DNA from: Cellulomonas edaphi
Lineage (GTDB): Bacteria; Actinomycetota; Actinomycetes; Actinomycetales; Cellulomonadaceae
DNA length: 64,000 nt
NCBI RefSeq assembly: GCF_030362815.1
Contig: NZ_JAUCGR010000003.1
Span: forward strand, 124,001 to 188,000
Direction of reading: 5' to 3'
A program made the position numbers and the translations under genes. Positions within the stretch are counted from its first letter, which is position 1; each line of letters begins with the position of its first letter. Below the pieces are notes generated by a model. It was not told the origin of the DNA. It made no database searches and saw only the letters and a list, made by a program, of their open reading frames with translations. Shown here piece after piece: positions 26,245 through 35,285 of this stretch.

Positions 26245-27930
26245 CTACGCCTCCACGACCACCGGGATGATCATCGGGCGGCGACGCAGCCGGTTCGACA
26301 CCCACCGGCCGACCACGCGCCGCATCACCTGCTGGAGCTGGTGCACGTCGGTCGCACCGGTGGCCGAGGCCTCCTCGAGCGCCCGGGTCAGGTCGGGGAG
26401 GATGTCCTCGAACACCGCGTCCTGCTCGGCGAAGCCGCGTGCGTGGATCTGCGGTCCCGCGAGCACCTTGCCGTCGGCCGAGCTCACCACCGCGAAGATC
26501 GAGATGAAGCCCTCGTCGCCCAGGATCCGGCGGTCCTTGAGCTCGACCTCGGTGATCTCACCGACGCTCGAGCCGTCGACGTACACGTACCCGCACGGCA
26601 CGGCACCGACCACGGACGCCCGGCCGTCGACGAGGTCGACGACGACCCCGTCCTCGGCGAGCACCACGCGATCCGCCGGCACGCCGGTCTGCACGGCGAG
26701 CGCGGCGTTGGCCACGAGGTGGCGCACCTCCCCGTGCACGGGCATGACGTTGCGCGGCTTGAGGATGTTGTAGCAGTACAGGAGCTCGCCGGCCGAGGCG
26801 TGGCCGGACACGTGCACCTTGGCGTTGCCCGAGTGCACGACGCGCGCGCCGAGCCGCGTGAGGCCGTTGATGATCCGGAACACGGCGTTCTCGTTGCCCG
26901 GGATGAGCGAGGAGGCCAGGATCACCGTGTCGCCGAAGCCCACCGAGACGCGGTGGTCGTTGTTGGCCATCCGCGACAGCGCGGCCATCGGCTCGCCCTG
27001 CGAGCCCGTGCACATGAGCACGATCTCGTCGTCGGGCAGGTCGTCGATCTTCTTGATGTCGACCAGCACACCGTCCGGCACCTTGAGATAGCCCAGCTCC
27101 GACGCGATGGCCATGTTGCGCACCATCGAGCGTCCCACCAGCGCGACCCGCCGACCGTGCGCGTGCGCCGCGTCGAGCACCTGCTGCACACGGTGCACGT
27201 GCGAGGCGAACGAGGCCACGATGATGCGCTTGGTCGAGTCGGCGAAGACCGTGTCGAGCACCGGACCGATCCCCCGCTCCTGCGCCACGAACCCGGGCAC
27301 CTCGGCGTTGGTCGAGTCGACCATGAACAGGTCGACGCCCTGCTCGCCGAGGCGGGCGAAGGCGCGCAGGTCGGTGATGCGGCCGTCCAACGGGAGCTGG
27401 TCCATCTTGAAGTCGCCGGTGTGCAGCACCGTGCCGGCGCCCGTGCGCACGGCGACCGCGAGCGCGTCCGGGATGGAGTGGTTGACCGCCACGAACTCGC
27501 ACTCGAAGGCGCCGAGCTGCTCGACCTGCCCCTCCTTGACCACGAGGGTCAGCGGCTGGATGCGGTGCTCCTTGAGCTTGGCCTCGACGAACGCCAGCGT
27601 GAGCTGGGAGCCGACCAGCGGGATGTCGCGGCGCAGGCGCAGCAGGTACGGGACCGCACCGATGTGGTCCTCGTGGCCGTGCGTGAGCACGATCGCGTCG
27701 ATGTCCGCCAGGCGGTCCTTGATGTACTCGAAGTCCGGCAGGATCAGGTCGACGCCGGGCTGGTGGTCCTCGGGGAACAGCACGCCGCAGTCGATGACGA
27801 GCAGGCGCCCGTCGTACTCGAGCACGGCCATGTTGCGCCCGACCTCACCGAGACCGCCGAGAGCGACGATGCGCAGGGCACCGTCGGCGAGCGGCGGCGG
27901 CGGGTTGAGCTCGGGATGGGGGTGACTCAT
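26245..27930 (-). CDS. rnj: Ribonuclease J
   Basis: 5'-3' exo- and endoribonuclease of the beta-CASP metallo-beta-lactamase family, acting in rRNA maturation and mRNA decay. From ATG 27930 (preceded by AGGAG) it has 561 residues. The catalytic zinc motif THGHEDHIGA is near residue 82, the beta-CASP motifs include TGSQGEPMAALSRMA, and HVSGHASAGEL is the later His motif. The C-terminal RNase J domain is complete. It follows dapA by 14 bases, a standard actinobacterial pair. Confidence 0.95.
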   Translation of the reverse strand: MSHPHPELNPPPPLADGALRIVALGGLGEVGRNMAVLEYDGRLLVIDCGVLFPEDHQPGVDLILPDFEYIKDRLADIDAIVLTHGHEDHIGAVPYLLRLRRDIPLVGSQLTLAFVEAKLKEHRIQPLTLVVKEGQVEQLGAFECEFVAVNHSIPDALAVAVRTGAGTVLHTGDFKMDQLPLDGRITDLRAFARLGEQGVDLFMVDSTNAEVPGFVAQERGIGPVLDTVFADSTKRIIVASFASHVHRVQQVLDAAHAHGRRVALVGRSMVRNMAIASELGYLKVPDGVLVDIKKIDDLPDDEIVLMCTGSQGEPMAALSRMANNDHRVSVGFGDTVILASSLIPGNENAVFRIINGLTRLGARVVHSGNAKVHVSGHASAGELLYCYNILKPRNVMPVHGEVRHLVANAALAVQTGVPADRVVLAEDGVVVDLVDGRASVVGAVPCGYVYVDGSSVGEITEVELKDRRILGDEGFISIFAVVSSADGKVLAGPQIHARGFAEQDAVFEDILPDLTRALEEASATGATDVHQLQQVMRRVVGRWVSNRLRRRPMIIPVVVEA

Positions 27931-27944
27931 GGATCTCCTGGGTG

Positions 27945-28862
27945 TCAGGCGAGAGCTGCGTCGAGCAGCCCTGCGGCGCGCAGACCTGCGCGGATGTCGT
28001 CGACGGCCTCGTCGGGCGCCGGCACGTAGGGAAGTCGGACGGTGCGGCCGGGCAGCAGGCCGAGCACCTCGAGGGCCGCCTTGGCGAAGACCGCCTGGAA
28101 CCCGGCGCCGTTGATGGCCTCGATGGCGGGCGTCACGGAGCGGAACAGGCGCAGGGCCTCGGCGTGGTCGCCGGCGTCCCATGCGCGCACGAGGGCCGCG
28201 AACTGGTTGCCGACCACGTGGGACGCGACGCCGACGATGCCCGCACCGCCGTGCGCCAGGAACGGCAGCAGCAGCCCGTCGTCGCCGCAGTACCAGGCGA
28301 GCCCCGTGCGCTGCGCACCGCCGGACGCCGCGAAGACGTCGCCGGTGGCGTCCTTCATGGCGATCACGCGGTCGTGCGCGGCCAGGGCGTCGATCGTGGC
28401 CGGAGCCATCCGGACGCCGGCTCGGCCAGGGACGTCGTAGAGCATGACGGGCAGGTCGGTCGCGTCGGCCACGGCGGTGACGTGCGCGACGACGCCGGGC
28501 TGCGAGGGCCGGGAGTAGTACGGGCTCACGACGAGCAGCCCGTGCGCGCCGGCCTCGGCGGCCTGCTCCGCCATCCGGACCGCGTGCGCGGTGTCGTTGG
28601 ACCCGGCGCCCGCGACCACGAAAGCCCGGTCGCCGACGGCCTCGACGACGGCGGCGACGATCTCGGCCTTCTCGGGCGCGTGCGTCGTGGGCGCCTCGCC
28701 GGTGGTGCCGTTGAGCACCAGGCCGTCGTGCCCGTTGGCGACGAGGTGGCGCGCGAGCGACACCGTCGCCTCGAGGTCGACCGCCCCGTCTGCCGTCATC
28801 GGCGTGACCATCGCGGTGAGGACGGCCCCGAACGGGCGGGAGGACGACGTGACTGCGGGCAT
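27945..28862 (-). CDS. dapA: 4-hydroxy-tetrahydrodipicolinate synthase
   Basis: Condenses pyruvate and aspartate semialdehyde, the first step of the diaminopimelate/lysine branch. From the ATG at 28862 it has 305 residues; a further in-frame ATG at 28919 adds only a basic extension. Visible active-site parts are GLVLNGTTGEAPT (substrate loop), MLYDVPGRAG (catalytic Tyr near residue 141) and VIAMKDATGD (Schiff-base Lys near residue 170). It is followed by RNase J and preceded by folA. The matching reductase gene dapB appears only as a fragment at 39249-39410. Confidence 0.95.
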   Translation of the reverse strand: MPAVTSSSRPFGAVLTAMVTPMTADGAVDLEATVSLARHLVANGHDGLVLNGTTGEAPTTHAPEKAEIVAAVVEAVGDRAFVVAGAGSNDTAHAVRMAEQAAEAGAHGLLVVSPYYSRPSQPGVVAHVTAVADATDLPVMLYDVPGRAGVRMAPATIDALAAHDRVIAMKDATGDVFAASGGAQRTGLAWYCGDDGLLLPFLAHGGAGIVGVASHVVGNQFAALVRAWDAGDHAEALRLFRSVTPAIEAINGAGFQAVFAKAALEVLGLLPGRTVRLPYVPAPDEAVDDIRAGLRAAGLLDAALA

Positions 28863-28932
28863 GCGCACACGGTACCGCCGCGCAGGTCGCCGCGGGGATC
28901 CGCGACGAGCCGCGGACACCCCGCCCGGGCCG

Positions 28933-29457
28933 TCAGAGCCCGGCGTCGGCCTCGTGGCGCACGACCCTGCGCCAGGACTCGAACCGGTACGGCACGTCGT
29001 CGACCGACGAGCGCGACCACCCCTCGGCGGGCTCGCGCGACGCGAGCTCCCAGTCGTCGTCGAGCCGCGGCGCCCACGTGTCGCCGGCGACGTCGAGGCC
29101 CACCACGGTCACCTCGACCCGGTCGGCGAGCTCGAGCGCCTGGCCGTACACCGCTCCCCCGCCGATGACCCAGGCCTCCCGCAGGCCCACGACCACGAGC
29201 GCGTCGGCCAGCGAGCCGACCACCTGCGCTCCCGGCGCCTCGTACCCGGGGGTCCGGGTGAGCACGATGTTGTCCCGCCCCGGCAGCGGGCGGAACCTGT
29301 CGGGCAGGGACTCCCACGTGGCCCGGCCCATGATCACGGGATGACCGCTGGTCAGCGCACGGAAGTGTGCCGAGTCCTCCGGGACGCGCCACGGCAGGGC
29401 GTTGCCCACCCCGATCACGCCGTCCGGCGACTGCGCCCAGACGAGCGCCAGGCTCAC
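28933..29457 (-). CDS. folA: Dihydrofolate reductase
   Basis: NADPH-dependent reduction of dihydrofolate, needed to recycle the product of thymidylate synthase. The start GTG at 29457 overlaps the thyA stop (GTGA), giving 174 residues. Family motifs are [31 protein letters not shown] and [12 protein letters not shown]. The last ~20 residues (HEADAGL end) are variable. The overlap with thyA gives a typical thyA-folA pair. Confidence 0.95.
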   Translation of the reverse strand: MSLALVWAQSPDGVIGVGNALPWRVPEDSAHFRALTSGHPVIMGRATWESLPDRFRPLPGRDNIVLTRTPGYEAPGAQVVGSLADALVVVGLREAWVIGGGAVYGQALELADRVEVTVVGLDVAGDTWAPRLDDDWELASREPAEGWSRSSVDDVPYRFESWRRVVRHEADAGL

Positions 29458-30260
29458 ACCGCCACCGGCGCCTTGATGGCGGGGTGGTGCTGGTAGCCGA
29501 GCACCTCGATGTCCTCGAAGGTGTACTCGAAGATCGACGGCGCCTTGCGCAGGCTCAGCGTCGGCGGCGCGAAGGCCGCACGGCTGAGCTGCTCGCGCAC
29601 CTGCTCCACGTGGTTGTCGTAGATGTGGCAGTCGCCGCCGGTCCACACGAAGTCGCCGACCTCGAGGTCCAGCTGCTGGGCCACCATGTGGGTGAGCAGC
29701 GCGTAGGACGCGATGTTGAACGGCACCCCGAGGAACAGGTCCGCCGAGCGCTGGTACAGCTGGCACGAGAGCCTGCCGTCGGCCACGTAGAACTGGAAGA
29801 AGGCGTGGCACGGCGCCAGTGCCATCGACGGGATGTCCGCGACGTTCCACGCCGAGACGATGTGCCGGCGCGAGTCCGGGTCCCGGCGCAGGTTCGCCAT
29901 GAGCTCACTGATCTGGTCGATGTGCCCGCCGTCCGGCGTGGGCCACGACCGCCACTGCACGCCGTACACCGGGCCGAGCTCGCCGCTCGCGTCGGCCCAC
30001 TCGTCCCAGATCGAGACGCCGTGCTCGTGCAGCCAGCCCACGTTCGAGTCCCCGCGCAGGAACCACAGCAGCTCGTACGCGATCGACTTCAGGTGCACGC
30101 GCTTCGTGGTGACCAAGGGGAACCCGGCCGACAGGTCGAACCGCATCTGGTGCCCGAAGACGCTGCGCGTCCCGGTCCCGGTGCGGTCGGACTTGGGCGT
30201 CCCGGTCTCGAGCACGAGGCGCAGCAGGTCCTCGTAGGGCGTGGCAACCATGGGCGCCAT
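29454..30260 (-). CDS. thyA: Thymidylate synthase
   Basis: Makes dTMP from dUMP with methylenetetrahydrofolate. The 268-residue protein carries the catalytic Cys in [13 protein letters not shown] (about residue 150), the dUMP-binding Arg-rich element [11 protein letters not shown] and the [12 protein letters not shown] motif. The ATG at 30260 is used here; ATG at 30251 ([10 protein letters not shown]) is equally likely and matches relatives slightly better. It leads the thyA-folA pair and may run on into dapA-rnj (70 bases separate folA from dapA). Divergent from the aldehyde dehydrogenase gene. Confidence 0.95.
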   Translation of the reverse strand: MAPMVATPYEDLLRLVLETGTPKSDRTGTGTRSVFGHQMRFDLSAGFPLVTTKRVHLKSIAYELLWFLRGDSNVGWLHEHGVSIWDEWADASGELGPVYGVQWRSWPTPDGGHIDQISELMANLRRDPDSRRHIVSAWNVADIPSMALAPCHAFFQFYVADGRLSCQLYQRSADLFLGVPFNIASYALLTHMVAQQLDLEVGDFVWTGGDCHIYDNHVEQVREQLSRAAFAPPTLSLRKAPSIFEYTFEDIEVLGYQHHPAIKAPVAV

Positions 30261-30311
30261 CGTAGGACGGACCGACGACGTGATCGCGGACCCGCGCCCG
30301 GCACCCGGCCA

Positions 30312-30356
30312 GTCGCGGGCCGGTCGGTCGCAGGCCGGTCGGTCGCAGGCCGGTCG
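30312..30356. repeat. 15-base tandem repeat, three copies
   Basis: Three adjacent copies of GTCGCAGGCCGGTCG start at 30312, 30327 and 30342; the first differs at one position. They lie in the 140-base divergent gap between thyA and the aldehyde dehydrogenase gene, so they could affect either promoter. Simple slippage is the likely origin. Confidence 0.8.
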
Positions 30357-30400
30357 CCGGTCGGAGAGCGGGGTCGCAGGGCGGGGATCAGGATGGGGGC

Positions 30401-31870
30401 ATGACCGTCGCGCTCCCGCCCACCGTCGCCGCCCACGTCCCCACCGGCCTGCTGATCGGGGGCGAGTGGCGCCCGGCCGCCTCGGGCGGGACCTTCGAGG
30501 TGCGCGACCCCGCCACCACCGACGTGCTGTTCGACGTCGCCGACGGCGCCGAGCCGGACGCGCTCGACGCGCTCACGGCCGCCGAGGAGGCGTTCGACGA
30601 GTGGCGCACCGTGGCCCCCCGCGAGCGCGCCGAGCTGCTGCGGGCCGTCTTCGAGGCCATCACGGCGCACGGCGAGGACATCGCCGCCGTGATCACCGCC
30701 GAGGGCGGCAAGCCGCTCGCCGAGTCGCGCGCCGAGGTCGCCTACGGCGCCGACTACGTGCGGTGGTTCTCCGAGCAGGCGGTCCGCTTCGACGGGCTCG
30801 CGCGTCGCGCACCGGCGGGCGGCAGCCACCAGCTGGTGCTCCGTCGGCCCGTGGGCCCGGCCCTGCTCATCGCACCGTGGAACTTCCCCCTGGCGATGAT
30901 GGCCCGCAAGATCGCCCCCGCCCTCGCCGCCGGGTGCACCGCCGTCGTCAAGCCCGCGCAGCTGACGCCCCTGACGACGTCGTTCGTGGCCGAGCTGTTC
31001 CGCGAGCAGCTGGCCGCGCGCGGGCTGCCCACCGGGGTGCTCAACGTGGTCCCCTCGTCGTCGGCGCGGTCGATCTCCGGGCCGTTGCTCGCCGACCCGC
31101 GCCTGCGCAAGCTCTCGTTCACGGGCTCGACCGAGGTGGGTGCCGCCCTGCTGAAGGCGTCTGCCGACCAGATCCTGCGCACGTCCATGGAGCTGGGCGG
31201 CAACGCGCCGTTCCTCGTGTTCGAGGACGCGGACGTCGAGGCCGCCGTTCAGGGCGCCGTGGCGGCGAAGATGCGCAACTCCGGCCAGACGTGCGTGGCG
31301 GCCAACCGCTTCCTGGTGCACGAGTCCGTGGTGGCCGACTTCACCGCCGGCCTCACCGAGGCGTTCCGCGACCTCGTCGTGGGCCATGGCGCGGAGCCCG
31401 GTGTCACCGTGGGGCCGCTCATCGAGCCCTCGGCCGTCGACCGCGTGGAGCAGGTCGTGGACGAGGCGGTCGACGCCGGGGCGCGCGTCCTGGTGGGCGG
31501 CGACCGGCCTCGTCGGCCCGGCTACTTCTACTCGCCCACCGTGGTGGACCGCGTGGACCCCGGCACCCGGCTGGTGAGCGAGGAGATCTTCGGGCCCGTC
31601 GCACCCGTGACGACCTTCGCGGACGAGGACGAGGCGGTGACGATGGCGAACGGCACCCCGTTCGGGCTGGTCGCCTACGCGTACACGCGCGACGTCGGCC
31701 GCGTGATGCGCCTGGCGGAGCGGGTGGAGACCGGCATGCTGGGCGTCAACCGCGGCATGGTGTCGGACGCGAGCGCGCCCTTCGGCGGGGTCAAGGCCTC
31801 GGGACTGGGCCGCGAGGGCGGCGAGGCCGGCCTCGACGAGTACCTCGACCCGGTGTACGTCGCCCTGTGA
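30401..31870 (+). CDS. gabD: NAD(P)-dependent succinate-semialdehyde dehydrogenase family protein
   Basis: A 489-residue aldehyde dehydrogenase. The general base Glu is in MELGGNAPF (about residue 265), the nucleophilic Cys in GQTCVAANR (about residue 297), and the cofactor region in [18 protein letters not shown] and FTGSTEVG. The sequence groups with succinate-semialdehyde dehydrogenases, completing GABA breakdown to succinate; the substrate is inferred from family only, and no transaminase gene is nearby. Start ATG at 30401. The next gene starts 24 bases downstream. Confidence 0.85.
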   Translation: MTVALPPTVAAHVPTGLLIGGEWRPAASGGTFEVRDPATTDVLFDVADGAEPDALDALTAAEEAFDEWRTVAPRERAELLRAVFEAITAHGEDIAAVITAEGGKPLAESRAEVAYGADYVRWFSEQAVRFDGLARRAPAGGSHQLVLRRPVGPALLIAPWNFPLAMMARKIAPALAAGCTAVVKPAQLTPLTTSFVAELFREQLAARGLPTGVLNVVPSSSARSISGPLLADPRLRKLSFTGSTEVGAALLKASADQILRTSMELGGNAPFLVFEDADVEAAVQGAVAAKMRNSGQTCVAANRFLVHESVVADFTAGLTEAFRDLVVGHGAEPGVTVGPLIEPSAVDRVEQVVDEAVDAGARVLVGGDRPRRPGYFYSPTVVDRVDPGTRLVSEEIFGPVAPVTTFADEDEAVTMANGTPFGLVAYAYTRDVGRVMRLAERVETGMLGVNRGMVSDASAPFGGVKASGLGREGGEAGLDEYLDPVYVAL

Positions 31871-31894
31871 GCGGCGCGTCGTAGGGTGGCGCGC

Positions 31895-32590
31895 ATGACC
31901 GACGACGCGCGCCGCGCCGCGCTGCGCCAGTCGGTGTCCGTGGCGGTCGCCACGGGGCTGTACGGCATCTCGTTCGGGGCTCTGTCCGTGGTCGCCGGGC
32001 TCAGCACCGCACAGACGATGGCGCTGAGCCTGCTGATGTTCTCCGGCGGATCCCAGTTCGCGTTCATCGGGGTCATCGGCTCGGGCGGCACCGCGGGGGC
32101 CGCGATCGCGACGGCCGGCCTGCTGGGCGCCCGCAACGGGCTCTACGGTCCGCAGGTCACGCCGTTGCTGGCGGCCAACGGCTGGCGACGGCCGCTCGCG
32201 GCACAGCTCACGATCGACGAGTCGACGGCCGTCGCGACCGCGCAGGCGGACCCGGCCGCGGGCCGGCTCGGCTTCTGGTGGACCGGCATCGGGGTCTTCG
32301 TCATGTGGAACCTGTTCACGCTGCTCGGTGCGGTGCTCGGCGACGCGCTCGGCGACCCGCGCCGGTACGGGCTCGACGCCGCCGCGGCGGCCGCCTTCCT
32401 CGCGCTCGTGTGGCCGCGCCTGTCGGGGCCCGGCGCGCACCTGAGCAGGCTCGTCGCCGGTGGCGCGGTGGCCGTGGCGCTCGCGCTCACCCCGTTCACG
32501 CCCGCCGGCGTGCCCGTGCTGCTCGCGGCGGCGGTCGCGATCGTCGTCGGTGCGGTCGCCCCCGTGCGGCCGGTGGAGGCGCGCACATGA
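31895..32590 (+). CDS. azlC: AzlC family branched-chain amino acid export subunit
   Basis: Large subunit of the AzlCD-type exporter of branched-chain amino acids. The ATG at 31895 follows AGGGTGG; an in-frame GTG at 31886 is unlikely. The 231 residues form about seven hydrophobic segments; SFGALSVVAGLSTAQTMALSL and FSGGSQFAFIGV are family-typical. It overlaps azlD as ATGA, so the two subunits are coupled. Confidence 0.9.
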   Translation: MTDDARRAALRQSVSVAVATGLYGISFGALSVVAGLSTAQTMALSLLMFSGGSQFAFIGVIGSGGTAGAAIATAGLLGARNGLYGPQVTPLLAANGWRRPLAAQLTIDESTAVATAQADPAAGRLGFWWTGIGVFVMWNLFTLLGAVLGDALGDPRRYGLDAAAAAAFLALVWPRLSGPGAHLSRLVAGGAVAVALALTPFTPAGVPVLLAAAVAIVVGAVAPVRPVEART

Positions 32591-32907
32591 GCCCCACCGC
32601 CACGTGGCTCGCGGTCGTCGCGGCCTCGGCCCTCGTCTTCGGCCTCAAGCTCCTCGGACACCTGGTGCCCGAGCACTGGCTCGCGAAGCCGCGCGTCGCA
32701 CAGACGGCGGCGCTGGTCACGGTCGCGCTGCTGTCGGCACTCGTCGCCGTCCAGGCCGCGACGATCGGCCGCGAGCTGGTGGCCGACGCGCGGCTGCCCG
32801 CGCTCGGGGTCGCCGCCGTCGCGCTCATGCTGCGCGCGCCGTTCATCCTGGTCGTGGTCCTTGCGGCGGCGACCGCGGCAGGCCTGCGCGCGCTGGGCAT
32901 GAGCTGA
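32587..32907 (+). CDS. azlD: AzlD family branched-chain amino acid export subunit
   Basis: Small 106-residue membrane subunit with three to four hydrophobic segments, starting MSPTATWLAVVAASALVFG. Its ATG overlaps the azlC stop. The family pattern of a conserved RAPFILVVVLAAATAAGLRA end is visible. Together with AzlC it exports leucine, isoleucine, valine and related compounds. Confidence 0.88.
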   Translation: MSPTATWLAVVAASALVFGLKLLGHLVPEHWLAKPRVAQTAALVTVALLSALVAVQAATIGRELVADARLPALGVAAVALMLRAPFILVVVLAAATAAGLRALGMS

Positions 32908-33035
32908 CGGGCACCATTCGCCCAGGCCGCGCGTTGGGCGCAGTGCCGGGCACGTCCCGCACGCCTGCCTGACCGTGCCCGGACGCCCGACGACGTCGCG
33001 GCCGCGCCCCGCGGCCCCCGCCACGAAGGACCTCC

Positions 33036-33638
33036 ATGACGAGCACCTCGCCCGCACCCACCCGCGGCTCCACCATCGGCTCGCTGATCTTCCTGTCCCG
33101 CTGGCTCCAGGTGCCCCTCTACCTCGGGCTGATCGTCGCTCAGGCGGTCTACGTGTGGCAGTTCATGAAGGAGCTGTGGCACCTCGCCGAGGGCGTGTTC
33201 AGCGGGCACGGGATGACCGAGGGCGACATCGTCATCGCGGTCCTCGGGCTCGTCGACGTCGTGATGATCGCGAACCTGCTCATCATGGTCATCGTGGGCG
33301 GCTACGAGACGTTCGTGTCCCGTATCCGGCTCGACAACCACCCGGACCAGCCCGAGTGGCTCTCGCACGTCAACGCCAACGTGCTCAAGACCAAGCTCGC
33401 GATGTCGATCATCGGGATCTCCTCGATCCACCTGCTGCGCAGCTTCATCAAGGCCGAGGAGACCGTGCAGCAGCCGAACGGCGGCGGGGCGCTGCTCTGG
33501 CAGACCGTGATCCACCTCGCGTTCATCGTCTCGGCGGTCGCTCTGGCCTGGATCGACAAGATCTCGACCAAGCACCCGCCGAAGCCGAACCCCGGCACAG
33601 TCCCCGTGCCCGCCCCGGTTCCCGCTACCGTCGCCTAG
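33036..33638 (+). CDS. UPF0114 (YqhA) family membrane protein
   Basis: A 200-residue protein with four predicted membrane spans, of the YqhA/UPF0114 family, whose members are suggested to be small ion channels; function is not settled. Landmarks are [39 protein letters not shown] and [19 protein letters not shown]. The ATG at 33036 is preceded by GAAGGACC. The C-terminus is a Pro/Lys-rich tail. Its TAG shares a base with the GTG start of the GNAT gene (TAGTG). Confidence 0.85.
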   Translation: MTSTSPAPTRGSTIGSLIFLSRWLQVPLYLGLIVAQAVYVWQFMKELWHLAEGVFSGHGMTEGDIVIAVLGLVDVVMIANLLIMVIVGGYETFVSRIRLDNHPDQPEWLSHVNANVLKTKLAMSIIGISSIHLLRSFIKAEETVQQPNGGGALLWQTVIHLAFIVSAVALAWIDKISTKHPPKPNPGTVPVPAPVPATVA

Positions 33639-34195
33639 TGCCCCTCTTCACCGACCACGCCGACGTCTCGGTCCGCCCCGCGGTAGCGGGCGACGAGGAC
33701 ACCATCGCCCGCGTGCAGCTCGCGGCCTGGCGCGACGAGCACGCGCAGGTGCTGGGTGCCGACACGCTCGACCTGCTCGACGAGCGCGCCGTGGCAGCGC
33801 AGTGGGCCACCGCGATCACCGCCGCCCCGCCGGGCCACCGCGTGCTCGTGGCGTGCGACGGGGCCACGGTCGTGGGGTTCGCGGCCATCGCCCCGGTCGC
33901 GGGCCCCGACGATACGGCGGCGCCGGGCGGCGTGATCCTCGCGCTCGAGGTGCTGCCGGCGGCCCAGCGCGGCGGCCACGGGTCGCGCCTGCTCGCCGCG
34001 GCGGTGGACCTGCTGCGCGAGCAGGGTGCCGACCAGGTGCACACGTGGGTGCTCGACGGCGACGACGCCCGCGCGCAGTTCCTGCGCGGCGCGGGTCTGG
34101 GCCCCGACGACACGTCGCGCGAGCTCGCGTCCGGGACGCAGCCCGACGGCAGCCACCGCGTGGTCTCCGAGCACCGCTGGTGGGCCGCGATCTAG
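33638..34195 (+). CDS. GNAT family N-acetyltransferase
   Basis: A 185-residue acetyl-CoA-dependent acetyltransferase; substrate unknown. The acetyl-CoA loop is LEVLPAAQRGGHGSRLLAA, matching the GNAT pattern Q/RxxGxG/A. The GTG start at 33638 overlaps the stop of the UPF0114 gene by one base, so it is translationally coupled to it. The C-terminus holds many Asp/Ser/Thr residues and the final EHRWWAAI. Confidence 0.83.
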   Translation: MPLFTDHADVSVRPAVAGDEDTIARVQLAAWRDEHAQVLGADTLDLLDERAVAAQWATAITAAPPGHRVLVACDGATVVGFAAIAPVAGPDDTAAPGGVILALEVLPAAQRGGHGSRLLAAAVDLLREQGADQVHTWVLDGDDARAQFLRGAGLGPDDTSRELASGTQPDGSHRVVSEHRWWAAI

Positions 34196-34261
34196 CGCCG
34201 CTCCCCGCTCCCCGGCGACTAGGGTGAGCCCGAGCGTGCCGATGGTGGCGAGGGAGGGACC

Positions 34262-35248
34262 GTGCCGCGGTTGACCAGTGCGGACGTGGCGCGCGAGAGC
34301 GGCGTCTCCCGCACGACCGTCAGCTACGTGCTCAACGGCAAGCGGGACGTGGCCATCCCGGAACGCACGCGGCAGCGCGTGCAGGAGGTGGCCGCACGGC
34401 TCGGCTACACGCCGTCGGCGGCGGCCCGCACGCTGCGGTCGGGGCGCAGCGACCTGGTGCTCTGCGTGGTCCCCGACTGGACCATCGGCCCGGTCATCGA
34501 CACCCTGCTCGACCACCTCACCACCGAGCTCGCCGACCGCGGTCTGTCGGTCCTGGTCCACCAGGACCGCGGCCCCCGCCCCCTCGCCGAGCTCTGGCGG
34601 GCGGTCACGCCGTGCGTCGTGCTCGGCCTCGCGCCCTTCGCGGAGCAGGACCTGCTCGCCATGCAGCAGGCCGGGATCCAGGTGGTGGGCAGCACGCTGG
34701 ACGACGACCCCCAGCCCCGGACCTTCTCCGTCCCCCAGGTCGAGATCGGCCGCCTGCAGGTGGAGCACCTGGCGGCGCGCGGTCATCGGTCGATCGCCTA
34801 CGCGGCCCCGAGCGACGACCGGCTGGCTCCGTTCGCGTCGCGCCGGCTCGCCGGGGCGACGCAGGAGTGCGAGCGGCTGGGCCTCGCCCCACCGGTCGTC
34901 CGGGCGGTCGACCTCGACACCGGGTCGGCCGCCGCGGCGGTGCGCGACTGGCGGGCGGGCCCCGCACCCGTGACGGCCGTGGCGGCCTACAACGACGAGG
35001 TCGCGCTCGCCGTGCTGTCCGGCCTGCGCGCCGAGGAGCTGGCCACGCCGCAGGACGTCGCCGTGATCGGCGTCGACGACATCCCGGCCGCTCGGCTCGC
35101 CGCGCCCGCGCTGACGACCGTGTGGCAGGCCGTCGACGCGCAGGCGAGCTATCTCGCGGCGGCCGTCATCGCGGCGCTCGACGAGTCGGCGGACCCACCC
35201 GTGCGGCCGAGCGACGTCATGCACGTGGTCGCGCGGGACTCGACCTGA
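34262..35248 (+). CDS. LacI family transcriptional regulator
   Basis: A 328-residue repressor with an N-terminal helix-turn-helix (TSADVARESGVSRTTVSYVL, residues 5-24), a hinge helix (SAAARTLRSGRS) and a periplasmic-binding-protein-like sugar domain ending in VIGVDDIPAARLA. GTG start at 34262 after GGGAGGGA. It converges on the GH81 glucanase gene, so a laminari-oligosaccharide-responsive repressor of that gene is the natural hypothesis. The palindrome at 38688-38703 is a candidate binding site. Confidence 0.88.
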   Translation: MPRLTSADVARESGVSRTTVSYVLNGKRDVAIPERTRQRVQEVAARLGYTPSAAARTLRSGRSDLVLCVVPDWTIGPVIDTLLDHLTTELADRGLSVLVHQDRGPRPLAELWRAVTPCVVLGLAPFAEQDLLAMQQAGIQVVGSTLDDDPQPRTFSVPQVEIGRLQVEHLAARGHRSIAYAAPSDDRLAPFASRRLAGATQECERLGLAPPVVRAVDLDTGSAAAAVRDWRAGPAPVTAVAAYNDEVALAVLSGLRAEELATPQDVAVIGVDDIPAARLAAPALTTVWQAVDAQASYLAAAVIAALDESADPPVRPSDVMHVVARDST

Positions 35249-35285
35249 CATCGCCGGTCCCGGACGGCGACGTCAGGTCCGAGAC

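Noticed and set aside
32908-33035. Gap between azlD and the UPF0114 gene
   Set aside because: Searched for hairpins, riboswitch-like elements and small genes; nothing convincing beyond a ribosome site.
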